Assembly (NCBI RefSeq): GCF_900103325.1
Contig: NZ_FMXM01000028.1
Location: forward strand, 1 to 64,000
Direction: 5' to 3'
DNA: 64,000 nt
DNA from: Mesorhizobium qingshengii
GTDB lineage: Bacteria > Pseudomonadota > Alphaproteobacteria > Rhizobiales > Rhizobiaceae
In this document: in pieces, positions 7,338 to 15,603 of the stretch
Layout of the letters: every line of letters begins with the position of its first letter
Position numbering within the stretch: position 1 is the first letter of the stretch
Translations under genes and position numbers: made by a program
The notes under the pieces: model-generated
What the model saw: only the letters and a program-made list of their open reading frames with translations
What the model was told of the DNA's origin: nothing
Databases searched by the model: none

Positions 7338-8405
7338 TTACTGCGGCAGCTTGTCGTCGACACCCTTCACATAGAAATTCATGCCGAGCAGCGTGCCGTC
7401 GTCGGCGACTTCGCCGTCCTTCAGCCACGGCGTGCCGTCCTGCTTGGCAATCGGTCCGGTGAAGGGGTTCCAGCCGCCCGCGATCTTCTTCTCGGTCGCC
7501 TCGGCCATCGCCTTCACGTCGTCGGGCATGTTGGTGTAGGGGGCGAGCTTGACCGCGCCGTCCTTGATGCCGAGCCAGACATTGTCCGGCTTCCAGGTGC
7601 CGTCGATGGCTGCCTGGACCCGGCTGATGTAGTACGGACCCCATTCGTCGGTCAGCGAGGTCAGCTGCGCGTTCGGCGCGAATTTGATCATGTCGGAAGA
7701 TTGGCCGAAGCCGTGCAGCTTGCGCTCCTCGGCCACCTGCAGGGCGGCGGTCGAATCGGTGTGCTGGACGATGATGTCGGCACCCTGGTCGAACAGCGCC
7801 TTGGCGGCGTCGGCTTCCTTGCCCGGATCGAACCAGGAATTCACCCAGACGATCTTGGCCTTGAAGTTCGGATTGATTGACTGCGCGCCGAGCATGAAGG
7901 AGTTGATGCCCATAACCACTTCGGGAATCGGGAAGGAAACGATGTAGCCGGCGACGCCGGACTTGGATTCCTTGGCGGCGATCTGGCCAAGCACGTAGCG
8001 GCCTTCGTAGAAGCGCGCATTGTAGATGCCGAGATTATCGCCGGTCTTGTAGCCGGTCGCGTGCTCGAACATCACTTTGGGGAATTTCTTGGCCACCTTC
8101 ACTTCGGCGTCCATGAAGCCGAACGATGTGCCGAAGATCAGCTTGCAGCCTTCGCGCGCCAGACGCTCGAAAGCGCGGTCGGCGTCGGGGCCTTCGGAGA
8201 CGTTCTCCAGATAGGCTGTTTCGACCTTGTCGCCGAGCGCCTTCTCGACCTCAAGGCGGCCCTGATCATGCTGGTAGGAATAACCGAAATCGCCGATCGG
8301 GCCGGTATAAACCCAGCAGGCTTTCAATTTGTCGGCGGCCTCCGCTGATGCTGCCAGCGAAAATGCCGCCGTCGTGGTCATCAGGGCAATAAGCAGTTTT
8401 TTCAT
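7338..8405 (-). CDS. BMP family ABC transporter substrate-binding protein
   Basis: A 355-residue periplasmic binding protein of the BMP/Med/PnrA family, whose characterised members bind purine nucleosides. It has a Sec signal (MKKLLIALMTTTAAF to SAEA), no lipobox Cys, and the family segments WVYTGPIGDFGYSYQHDQGR, CKLIFGTSFGFMD, HATGYKTGDNLGIYNARFYE, VAGYIVSFPIPEVVMGINSF and IIVQHTDSTA. The frame stays open far upstream (to 8741), but the ATG at 8405 follows AGAGAGGTAAC and begins the signal peptide, so it is the start. It is the last gene of a four-gene minus-strand operon (ATPase, two permeases, binding protein). Nucleoside uptake is the most likely role, by family. Confidence 0.92.
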   Translation of the reverse strand: MKKLLIALMTTTAAFSLAASAEAADKLKACWVYTGPIGDFGYSYQHDQGRLEVEKALGDKVETAYLENVSEGPDADRAFERLAREGCKLIFGTSFGFMDAEVKVAKKFPKVMFEHATGYKTGDNLGIYNARFYEGRYVLGQIAAKESKSGVAGYIVSFPIPEVVMGINSFMLGAQSINPNFKAKIVWVNSWFDPGKEADAAKALFDQGADIIVQHTDSTAALQVAEERKLHGFGQSSDMIKFAPNAQLTSLTDEWGPYYISRVQAAIDGTWKPDNVWLGIKDGAVKLAPYTNMPDDVKAMAEATEKKIAGGWNPFTGPIAKQDGTPWLKDGEVADDGTLLGMNFYVKGVDDKLPQ

Positions 8406-8455
8406 TGTGTTACCTCTCTGTGTTAAGCCTTGGAGCTTCCCGTTTGTTTTTGTTG

Positions 8456-9376
8456 TCAACGATCTGGAACGAATGGCTGCCCCAAGGAAGCCGGCGTGTT
8501 CATCATCGTCAGACGCTTGTTGCGCGAGATTAGAACGAGAACCACGATGGTTGCCAGATAGGGCAGAGAAGAAAGCATCTGCGATGGCACAGGAATGCCA
8601 AAAGCCTGTGCATGAAGCTGGCCGATCCACACCGCGCCGAAGATGTAGGCACCGGCCAGTACGCGCCACGGCCGCCACGAGGCGAACACCACCAGCGCCA
8701 GCGCGATCCAGCCGCGGCCGGCGGTCATGTTCTCGACCCATTGCGGCGTGTAGACGAGCGACAGATGGCCACCGGCGAGGCCGGCACAGGCGCCGCCGAA
8801 GATGACCGAGAGATACCGATAGCGGATGACCTTGATGCCGAGAGCATGCGCCGAGGCGTGGCTATCGCCGATCGAGCGCAGCGTCAGCCCGGTACGCGTC
8901 TTGAACAGGAACCACATGACGGCCGCCGTCAGCGCGATCGAGATGTAGAAGATCGGGTCCTGGCCGAACAACAGCCTGCCGATCACGGGAAGAGAGGTCA
9001 GGCCGGGAATGTCGAGATTGGGCAGTCTTTCGCCCGGCTGACCGACGAAGCTCGTCCCCATCATCCCGGAAAGGCCAAGACCGAGCAGCGTCAGCGACAG
9101 GCCGGTCGCCACCTGGTTGGTGGCCAGCGACAGCGTCATGACGGCAAACAGCAGCGAGAACAGCGCCCCCATAGCGATTGCCGCCAAAAGGCCGATCCAC
9201 GGCGATCCGGTCAGATAACCGGCGCCGAAGCCGCCGACCGCCCCCATGATCATCATGCCCTCGACGCCGAGATTGAGCACGCCGGAGCGCTCGACCACCA
9301 GTTCGCCGATCGCCGCGATCAAAAGCGGCGTCGCCGCCGTGGCGATGGTCAAAAGGATGTTGACGGTGATGTCCAT
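8456..9376 (-). CDS. ABC transporter permease of the BMP-linked system (second subunit)
   Basis: A 306-residue inner-membrane permease of the branched-chain/ribose permease superfamily, subgroup paired with BMP binding proteins (YufQ/NupQ-like). The conserved core reads GELVVERSGVLNLGVEGMM, then AVGGFGAGYLTGSPWIGLL, and near the C-terminus GRGWIALALVVFASWRP. About eight to nine hydrophobic helices are visible. The ATG at 9376 overlaps the TGA of the upstream permease gene by one base (TGATG), so translation is probably coupled. It forms the channel with the product of 9376-10506 and is followed after 50 bp by the binding-protein gene. Confidence 0.9.
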   Translation of the reverse strand: MDITVNILLTIATAATPLLIAAIGELVVERSGVLNLGVEGMMIMGAVGGFGAGYLTGSPWIGLLAAIAMGALFSLLFAVMTLSLATNQVATGLSLTLLGLGLSGMMGTSFVGQPGERLPNLDIPGLTSLPVIGRLLFGQDPIFYISIALTAAVMWFLFKTRTGLTLRSIGDSHASAHALGIKVIRYRYLSVIFGGACAGLAGGHLSLVYTPQWVENMTAGRGWIALALVVFASWRPWRVLAGAYIFGAVWIGQLHAQAFGIPVPSQMLSSLPYLATIVVLVLISRNKRLTMMNTPASLGQPFVPDR

Positions 9377-10506
9377 CAGCGGGCTTCCTTCAACTTTGGC
9401 GCGGCTTCGAGTTTGGCCGCGGCTTCCGGTTTCGTCAGCGCCAGGCCGATCAGACGGATGCGGTAGTGGATGAGCGTGTCGCAGCCGAGAACGAAGAACA
9501 ACAGCATGCCCTGGAACACCCGCGCCACCTTGTCGGAAATGCCGAGCGCGCTTTGCACGGCTTCGCCACCGAGATAGGTCAGCGCCAGCACCAGGCCGGC
9601 GGCGACGATGCCGAGCGGGTTGAGCCGGCCAAGGAAGGCCACGATGATGGCGGTGAAGCCATAGCCGGGAGAAATCACTGGCTGCAGTTGGCCGATGGCG
9701 CCGGAGACTTCCGAGATGCCGGCAAGACCCGCCAGCGCACCCGACAGCAAGAAGGCAAAGAACACCATGCGGTTGAGACCGAAGCCGGCGAACCGCCCTG
9801 CCCGCGGGCTCGACCCCAGCACGCGAACCTCGAAGCCCTTCAGCATGCGGCTCATCAGGATCCAGATCAACACCGCGGCGATCAGCGCGAAGACGAAGCC
9901 CCAGTTCGCCCGCCCGGCGTCCGGCATCAACTCCGGCAACACGGCAGAGTCACCGAACTGGATCGTCTGCGGGAAACCATGGCCCTGCGGATCGCGCCAG
10001 GGGCCGCGCACCAGCCAGTCGAGGAACAGCTGGGCGACATAGACCAGCATCAAGCTGGTCAGGATCTCGTTGGTCCCGAAACGCGTCTTGAGCAGAGCCG
10101 GGATCGCCGCATAGGCCGCACCGCCGACCATGCCGAGCAACAGCATCAGCGGCAGCACCAGCGGGCCTTCGAACTGCGGAAACAGAACCGGAATGGCCGA
10201 GCCGAAGATGGCCCCGAAGATGAACTGGCCCTCGGCGCCGATATTCCAGATGTTGGCCTTGTAGCAGACCGACAGGCCCACAGCGATCAGGATCAGCGGC
10301 GCCGCCTTGATCGCAAGCTCATGCAACTGCCAGACCTGGCTGACCGGTTCGATGAAATAGATCCGGAACGCGGTCAACGGATTGACGCCGAGCAGCGCGA
10401 ACATGATGGCGCCGGCGATGATGGTCAGCACGAAGGCCATGAACGGCGACAGTGCCGAAAACAGCGCCGAGCGCTGCGGACGCTTGACGAGTTCGAGGCG
10501 CATCAT
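9376..10506 (-). CDS. ABC transporter permease of the BMP-linked system (first subunit)
   Basis: A 376-residue permease of the same superfamily, YufP/NupP-like. It carries the family stretch LILIAVGLSVCYKANIWNIGAEGQ, then TRFGTNEILTSLMLVYVAQ, and GYGFTAIIVAFLGRLNPLGI near the C-terminus. The length is greater than its partner's because of an extra N-terminal membrane segment and large loops (residues about 150-215 include WLVRGPWRDPQGHGFPQTI, probably periplasmic). A Lys/Ala-rich tail (KPEAAAKLEAAPKLKEAR) ends the protein in the cytoplasm. Its start overlaps the 3' end of the ATPase gene by 4 bp (10503-10506). Confidence 0.9.
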   Translation of the reverse strand: MMRLELVKRPQRSALFSALSPFMAFVLTIIAGAIMFALLGVNPLTAFRIYFIEPVSQVWQLHELAIKAAPLILIAVGLSVCYKANIWNIGAEGQFIFGAIFGSAIPVLFPQFEGPLVLPLMLLLGMVGGAAYAAIPALLKTRFGTNEILTSLMLVYVAQLFLDWLVRGPWRDPQGHGFPQTIQFGDSAVLPELMPDAGRANWGFVFALIAAVLIWILMSRMLKGFEVRVLGSSPRAGRFAGFGLNRMVFFAFLLSGALAGLAGISEVSGAIGQLQPVISPGYGFTAIIVAFLGRLNPLGIVAAGLVLALTYLGGEAVQSALGISDKVARVFQGMLLFFVLGCDTLIHYRIRLIGLALTKPEAAAKLEAAPKLKEAR

Positions 10507-12068
10507 GCCGTCTCCAGCGTGTGTTCGGCGTGGCCGGGCTCGGCGCCGCCCATCAGCAAGCCGACTTTCTCGAAGGTCGCTTCGGCGATCGGCATGGCCT
10601 TGGACAGCTCGCCATTGTGCATGACCGCGATGGCATCCGATATCTCGAACAGTTCGTCGAGGTCCTGGCTGATCACCAGCACCGCCGATCCGCTGCGCGA
10701 CAGTTCGATCAAGGCCTGGCGGATGTGGGCGGCGGCACCGGCGTCGACGCCCCAGGTCGGCTGGTTCACCACCATGACGCTGGGCCGGCGGTCGAGTTCG
10801 CGACCGACGATGAATTTCTGCAGATTGCCGCCCGAAAGTGCCGCGGCTTCCGGATCCGGTGCGCTCTTGCGCACGTCCATCGCCGCGATGATGCGTTGGG
10901 ACGCGGCGTAGATAGCGCCGCTCTTCACCATCCCGCCAGTGCCGACAAAGGCCTTGCCGTCGGTGGCATGGCGCGACAACAGCAGGTTTTCCGAGAGCTT
11001 CATGCGCGGTGCCGCACCGTGGCCGAGACGTTCTTCGGGGACGAAAGCGGCACCCAGCAAACGCCGTCCGGTGATGGTGAGGCCACCGGCGTCCTTGCCG
11101 CGGATGCGTACGGATGCGGCATCCTGCTGCAACACCTCGCCCGAGACGGATTCGAAGAACTCGCCCTGGCCGTTGCCGGCGACGCCGGCGATGCCGATCA
11201 CCTCGCCGGCGCGGACATTCAGGCTGATGTTCCTGAGCGGGATAGAGAACGGCGTCGCCGGCTTGCGGGTCAGGCCGCGGATTTCGAGCAGCGGCTGCGC
11301 CGTCTCGATCCCCTCGACCGGCGCACGCACCACGGCCTGCACTTCGTTGCCGACCATCATGCGGGCCAGCGAGGCCGCGGTCTCTTCGCGCGGATTGCAG
11401 TGGCCAACCACCTTGCCATGTCGCAGCACGGTGGCGCGGTCGCAGATGCGTTTGACCTCTTCGAGCCGGTGCGAAATGTAGAGGATCGATTTGCCTTCCG
11501 AGCGCAGCCGCTCCAGCGTCTCGAACAGCTTGTCGGCTTCCTGTGGCGTCAGCACCGAGGTCGGCTCGTCGAGGATGATGAGTTGCGGCGTCTGCAGCAG
11601 GCAGCGGATGATCTCGATGCGCTGGCGCTCGCCGACCGACAGGTCGCCGACCATAGATTCAGGATCGAGCGGCAGGCCATAGCTGTAGGAAAGCGCCCTC
11701 GCCTTCGCCGCGATGCTGCTGATCGGCGAGCCGTCGTCCAGGGATAACGCGATGTTCTCCGCCGCCGTCAGCGCCTCGAACAGCGAGAAATGCTGGAACA
11801 CCATGCCGATGCCGAGCTTTTTCGCAACGCCAGGGCTGGTGATCCTGACCGCCTGGCCGTTCCAGAAAATTTCCCCGGAATTGGGCTCCAGCGATCCGAA
11901 AAGCATCTTGACCAGCGTCGACTTGCCGGCGCCGTTCTCGCCGAGCAATGCGTGGATTTCACCCCTGGCGATGTCGAGATCGATATGATCGCACGCCGTC
12001 AGCGTACCGAATATTTTGGTAAGGCCACGAACCTCGAGCAAGTTCGTGCCATCCTGATTTGCACTCAC
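10503..12068 (-). CDS. ABC transporter ATP-binding protein of the BMP-linked system (two nucleotide-binding domains)
   Basis: A 521-residue ATPase with tandem nucleotide-binding domains, as in RbsA/MglA and YufO. Domain one has Walker A GENGAGKST, signature LSVGERQR and Walker B LIILDEPTS. Domain two has the degenerate loop GVAGNGQGEF, signature LSGGNLQKF and VMVVNQPTWGVD. The degenerate second site is normal for this class. The chosen start is GTG 12068, which lies 4-5 bases after GGGAGG; an in-frame ATG at 12080 lacks a ribosome-binding site. It is the first gene of the operon. An inverted repeat TCTTGAA-N5-TTCAAGA about 90 bp upstream is a candidate operator. Confidence 0.9.
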   Translation of the reverse strand: MSANQDGTNLLEVRGLTKIFGTLTACDHIDLDIARGEIHALLGENGAGKSTLVKMLFGSLEPNSGEIFWNGQAVRITSPGVAKKLGIGMVFQHFSLFEALTAAENIALSLDDGSPISSIAAKARALSYSYGLPLDPESMVGDLSVGERQRIEIIRCLLQTPQLIILDEPTSVLTPQEADKLFETLERLRSEGKSILYISHRLEEVKRICDRATVLRHGKVVGHCNPREETAASLARMMVGNEVQAVVRAPVEGIETAQPLLEIRGLTRKPATPFSIPLRNISLNVRAGEVIGIAGVAGNGQGEFFESVSGEVLQQDAASVRIRGKDAGGLTITGRRLLGAAFVPEERLGHGAAPRMKLSENLLLSRHATDGKAFVGTGGMVKSGAIYAASQRIIAAMDVRKSAPDPEAAALSGGNLQKFIVGRELDRRPSVMVVNQPTWGVDAGAAAHIRQALIELSRSGSAVLVISQDLDELFEISDAIAVMHNGELSKAMPIAEATFEKVGLLMGGAEPGHAEHTLETA

Positions 12069-12155
12069 AGTGCCTCCCATCTGGTTAGCCAGATATGTTC
12101 TGTGTTCCCGCAAGCATGGTAGGCGCGGCCGGCTCCTATCGGAAAGCGGCACGCG

Positions 12156-12174
12156 TCTTGAAAGAGCTTCAAGA
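12156..12174. promoter_or_regulatory. Candidate operator upstream of the BMP transporter operon
   Basis: Perfect inverted repeat TCTTGAA (12156-12162) and TTCAAGA (12168-12174) with a 5-bp spacer. It lies in the 145-bp gap between the end of the quinone oxidoreductase gene and the start of the BMP operon; both are minus strand. No T-run follows it on the minus strand, which argues against a terminator for the oxidoreductase. The size fits a dimeric helix-turn-helix regulator, but no regulator gene is adjacent. Confidence 0.4.
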
Positions 12175-12213
12175 ATTTCAGCGGAAATTCAAGGGATAGC
12201 AAGCCAGAAGGGA

Positions 12214-13191
12214 CTAAGGGATGAGAATGGTGGTCCCGGTTGTCCTGCGGCCTTCGAGGTCCGAATGCGCCTTGCCGGCATCCTTCAGCGCGTAGCGCTG
12301 GTTGATCCTGATCTTCACCGCGCCGCTGAGCACGACCTCGAACAAGGCGGCGGCGGAGGCCTCGAGGGCCTCACGTTTTGCATTGTAGACGAACAACGTT
12401 GGCCTTGTGGCGAACAAGGAGCCCTTCTGGGCCAGCAATGATATGCTGAATGGCGGGATCGGCCCCGAGGACTGGCCGAAGCTGACGAACATGCCGAGCG
12501 GCTTCAGGCAGTCCAGCGACGCCGGAAACGTGTCGTTGCCGACCGAATCGTAGACGACATCGCATTTTCCGCCGCCCGTGATGGCGGCGACGCCGGCGAC
12601 GAAATCCTGCTCCTTGTAGTTGATGACATGGTCGAAGCCATGCGCCTTGGCGAGTTCGATCTTGTCGGCCGAGCTGGCCGTGCCGATGACCGTCGCACCG
12701 AGATGTTTCGCCCATTGGCCGAGGATCAATCCGACGCCGCCGGCCGCGGCGTGAAACAGGATGGTGTCGCCTGCCTTCATCTTGAAGGTGCGGCGCAGCA
12801 GGTACTCGGCGGTCATGCCTTTCAGCATCATCGCGGCCGCCTGTTCGTCGCTGATGCCATCCGGAACCCTGACGACGCGGCTGGCGTCGATAACCCGCTC
12901 TTGCGCGTAAGCGCCCGTGGTCACCGCATAGGCGATCCGGTCGCCCGGCTTCAGCCAGTCGACGCCCTGGCCGACTTCCAGCACCACGCCGGCGGCTTCA
13001 CTGCCGGGGACAAGCGGAAATCCGCCAGGCGGCGGATAGAGGCCCGAACGATGATAGACGTCGATGAAATTGAGGCCGATCGCCGTGTGCTTGATCAGGA
13101 TCTGCTCGGAGCCCGGCCGGCCGGGATCGGCATCCTCATAGGTGAGAACTTCCGGACCACCATTGGCGTGGATACGGATCGCCTTGGACAT
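12214..13191 (-). CDS. Quinone oxidoreductase (zeta-crystallin family, NADPH-dependent)
   Basis: A 325-residue medium-chain reductase of the QOR/zeta-crystallin branch, which reduces quinones or enones with NADPH and lacks zinc. Family stretches run through it: IGLNFIDVYHRSGLYPPP, the VPGSEAAGVVLEVG segment, MLKGMTAEYLLRRTF, the NADPH-binding loop HAAAGGVGLILGQWAKHLGA, and FVSFGQSSGPIPPF. No structural-zinc Cys cluster is present, as expected. The C-terminus EGRRTTGTTILIP is the classic QOR ending. The gene lies between the pcs cluster and the BMP operon, all on the minus strand, with about 22 bp to pcs; a functional link is not evident. Confidence 0.92.
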   Translation of the reverse strand: MSKAIRIHANGGPEVLTYEDADPGRPGSEQILIKHTAIGLNFIDVYHRSGLYPPPGGFPLVPGSEAAGVVLEVGQGVDWLKPGDRIAYAVTTGAYAQERVIDASRVVRVPDGISDEQAAAMMLKGMTAEYLLRRTFKMKAGDTILFHAAAGGVGLILGQWAKHLGATVIGTASSADKIELAKAHGFDHVINYKEQDFVAGVAAITGGGKCDVVYDSVGNDTFPASLDCLKPLGMFVSFGQSSGPIPPFSISLLAQKGSLFATRPTLFVYNAKREALEASAAALFEVVLSGAVKIRINQRYALKDAGKAHSDLEGRRTTGTTILIP

Positions 13192-13213
13192 GGGTTAGGC
13201 TTCCTCTGGCTGA

Positions 13214-14020
13214 TCAGGCCTTTTTAGCACCGAGATTTGGAAAGAACTGCATGATCCCGCCGATACAGGCAAGGTAGAGCCCGGTAATGGTGATACCAAT
13301 CTTGGTGAAGGTGCCGACCTGCTCGCCCAACACGCCGATCTGATCGTAGAAGGCGGCGAGTGCCGCTTGCGCCAGGGCAAGTGCGCCGAAGGCGCACCAC
13401 AAAAGGGTCATCGCAAGATTGATGGGCCGCAACCGCACCACCCTCACCGGATGGATGAAGTTGATCGGCACGAAAGTCAAAATGCCGGCCACCACCACCA
13501 CCGCGAGCGAAACCCATTGTCCCGGCTCAATGACAAACAGTGTGAAGACCACCATGTTCCAGACCACGGGGAAACCCTTGAAGAAGTTCTCCTTCGTCTT
13601 CATGCCGGTGTCGGCATAGTAGATGGCGCTGGAGACGACGATGATCGCCGCCGACAGGAATGACAGTCCCTCCCCCATGAAGCCGCGCTGATAGAGCGCG
13701 AAGGCCGGGATCAGGACGTAGGTCACGTAGTCGATGATGTTGTCGAGGAGTTCGCCTGACCATGTCGGCAGGATTTCCTTCACCTCGAGCTTTCTGGCAA
13801 TCGGTCCGTCGATACCATCGACGAACAGCGCCAGGCCGAGCCACCAGAACATCGCCGTCCAGCGCTCTTCGCTCGCCGCCACCAGCGACAGGAACGCCAG
13901 GAACGAGCCCGACGCTGTGAGCAGATGGACGGAAAACGCCCTCGCCTGCGGCCAGGTGACTTTCTTCTTCGGCCGCGGAATCCGATCCCTGATCTTCTTG
14001 GCCGTTGTGTTTTTGCTCAC
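13214..14020 (-). CDS. pcs: Phosphatidylcholine synthase (Pcs)
   Basis: A 268-residue integral membrane enzyme that condenses choline with CDP-diacylglycerol to make phosphatidylcholine, a pathway typical of rhizobia, Brucella and other host-associated bacteria. The CDP-alcohol phosphotransferase signature is seen as DG(71-72)xxAR(75-76), then G89, D93 and D97; the longer spacing before G is characteristic of Pcs. About eight hydrophobic helices follow, including the KENFFKGFPVVWNMVVF segment and PINFIHPVRVVRLRPIN. The start is GTG 14020, overlapping the TGA of the DUF1326 gene (GTGA), so translation is coupled. The N-terminus is strongly basic (KKIRDRIPRPKKK). Confidence 0.93.
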   Translation of the reverse strand: MSKNTTAKKIRDRIPRPKKKVTWPQARAFSVHLLTASGSFLAFLSLVAASEERWTAMFWWLGLALFVDGIDGPIARKLEVKEILPTWSGELLDNIIDYVTYVLIPAFALYQRGFMGEGLSFLSAAIIVVSSAIYYADTGMKTKENFFKGFPVVWNMVVFTLFVIEPGQWVSLAVVVVAGILTFVPINFIHPVRVVRLRPINLAMTLLWCAFGALALAQAALAAFYDQIGVLGEQVGTFTKIGITITGLYLACIGGIMQFFPNLGAKKA

Positions 14021-14631
14021 GGGCCCCGCCAATCCAGCTTGCAGATTTCGGCCGAACGGCCAGCGAAATTCCAGTTGCGGCCGAAAGCCCGCATCTTGCT
14101 CTTGTCGGACTTGGCCACGATGATCTCCGGCGCGATCCAGTATTCCGAATTGCTGATCACCGTATCCTTGTCGCGGTCCTTGCCGGGAATGGGCGTTACC
14201 GCCCCGTCGATGATCTTCGGTATCTGGAAGATGCGCGTCTTGTCGCGCGTCTCGTAGGTGATCGGCGCCTGCTCGACGCCGAGGAATTTGCCGACAAGGA
14301 TGGAGAGCAACGAGGTGGTGCCGCCCGCCTTGCCGGTGAAAATCCTCGTCAACGCCTTGACCGCGTAGACAGTGGCGCGCTTGTCGATGAACAGGCCGGC
14401 GGTCCAGTTGCCGCGGCTCATGTAACCGGGGATTTCCATGACCAGCCCGAGATTGAGACCAGACAGGTCGACGTCGCCGAAATGGCCGGCATCGATGCGA
14501 AACCCCGCCCAGGTCTGGCAATAGCCTTCGGTTGGCGGATGATTGCCGAGAGACAGCACGCAAGGACAGAAAACCGTGCAATTGCAGGAGAGTACGAGCT
14601 CTCCCTTCATCGCCCAGCCCTGATCTGCCAT
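14017..14631 (-). CDS. DUF1326 domain-containing protein
   Basis: A 204-residue soluble protein of DUF1326. The N-terminus carries the Cys motif expected for the family, LSCNCTVFCPCVLSLG (C-x-C-x4-C-x-C), likely a metal- or redox-binding site. Later conserved parts are WAGFRIDAGHFGDVDLSGLN, SRGNWTAGLFIDKRAT and the C-terminal YWIAPEIIVAKSDKSKMR. The start ATG 14631 follows GGGGGA. DUF1326 proteins are commonly encoded next to DUF2182 membrane proteins, as here (15 bp gap), which suggests that they work together, perhaps in metal handling; that is inference. The 3' end overlaps the pcs start. Confidence 0.88.
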   Translation of the reverse strand: MADQGWAMKGELVLSCNCTVFCPCVLSLGNHPPTEGYCQTWAGFRIDAGHFGDVDLSGLNLGLVMEIPGYMSRGNWTAGLFIDKRATVYAVKALTRIFTGKAGGTTSLLSILVGKFLGVEQAPITYETRDKTRIFQIPKIIDGAVTPIPGKDRDKDTVISNSEYWIAPEIIVAKSDKSKMRAFGRNWNFAGRSAEICKLDWRGP

Positions 14632-14645
14632 CGAAATTTCCCCCA

Positions 14646-15584
14646 CTATCGTGAGACTACTAGCAGGGCGGCTGCCCAGACAAGCAGTATCGCACCGGCC
14701 AGCCGGGTTGGAACCCTGCTGGCTGTTTGTTTTTCGATCAGGGTGAACAACCCGATCAAGGCCATCCAGAAGACGTTCATCACGCCGACGGCGAACATCA
14801 CCAGCATCAGCGCCCAGCAGCAGCCGAGGCACCATATTCCTTGCGCGAGGCCAAGCCGGAAGACGCGGGCGGGCCTCGCGCTCCAGTTCGAAAACAGGAT
14901 CGAGAACGGGTTTCGGCATTTCTTCAGGCAGGCTGCCTTCAGGCCACTGAACTGGTAGAGGCCGGCAATCAGCAGGGCGAGCGCGCCGGCAATCCCGATA
15001 GCCGGGTCAAGCAGCCCATCGGAAGAGGCGAATGCGTGGCCGGCAAAGGTCAGCGCCGCGAACATTGCCGAGGCGGCGAGCCAGACGCTGAGGTAACCGG
15101 CGACCAGCACCAGCGGATGGACAACCGGTTCGCCCTTTATTCGTGCCGTATCGGCGATCTCGCAATAGGTGCGGATCATCGGTGCGGCGGACGGCAGCAT
15201 CGTCGCGACCGCCATCAGGAACCACATCGCAACGAGCGCGCCGGCCTGCAGGCCGACACTTTCGTTCAGCGGCGCCGGCGAGAGGCAAAGTGCGAAGAAC
15301 CGTTCCAGGAAACCCGGCAGTGGCAGTCGCGGCAGGTTTTGCAGGATCGTGTCGCCAGGAGCGCCGCCGCCTGCAGCCCGACCTTCAGCGCCACGGATTG
15401 CCGTCGCGGCAAGGGACAGCCAGGCAAGCAGAATACCGACGCCAATAACCACATTTACCGTGAAACGCGGGCTGCGCGCAATGCTCGCCATGGCGCGGCC
15501 CGCGCGGTCGAGATGGCTGAAGTCGTCTTGCTGGCCGGTCATGTCATTCGAATGAGCCGAATCGCCGCGTTGATCAAGCGGCAT
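14646..15584 (-). CDS. DUF2182 domain-containing predicted metal-binding membrane protein
   Basis: An integral membrane protein of about 312 residues matching DUF2182. Recognisable parts are MWFLMAVATMLPSAAPMIRTYCEIA, then LVLVAGYLSVWLAASA, and the central YQFSGLKAACLKKCRNPFSIL, the family hallmark with paired Cys that may bind metal. LAQGIWCLGCCWALMLVMFAVGVMN supplies a second Cys-rich helix. About seven helices are visible. The start is uncertain: ATG 15584 has AGG at a spacing of 7, ATG 15542 lies downstream, and the frame is open to 15635. It is the first gene of the DUF2182-DUF1326-pcs cluster and is divergent from, or overlapping with, the start of the monooxygenase gene at 15604. Confidence 0.85.
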   Translation of the reverse strand: MPLDQRGDSAHSNDMTGQQDDFSHLDRAGRAMASIARSPRFTVNVVIGVGILLAWLSLAATAIRGAEGRAAGGGAPGDTILQNLPRLPLPGFLERFFALCLSPAPLNESVGLQAGALVAMWFLMAVATMLPSAAPMIRTYCEIADTARIKGEPVVHPLVLVAGYLSVWLAASAMFAALTFAGHAFASSDGLLDPAIGIAGALALLIAGLYQFSGLKAACLKKCRNPFSILFSNWSARPARVFRLGLAQGIWCLGCCWALMLVMFAVGVMNVFWMALIGLFTLIEKQTASRVPTRLAGAILLVWAAALLVVSR

Positions 15585-15603
15585 GATCTGACCTATATGC
15601 TCA

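Noticed and set aside
8406..8741. N-terminal extension of the BMP binding-protein frame to 8741
   Set aside because: The extension overlaps the permease gene and precedes a clear signal peptide and ribosome-binding site at 8405.
9466..10911. A 481-codon plus-strand frame opposite the BMP permease and ATPase genes
   Set aside because: It is a charged, His/Arg/Gln-rich shadow of the real minus-strand genes.
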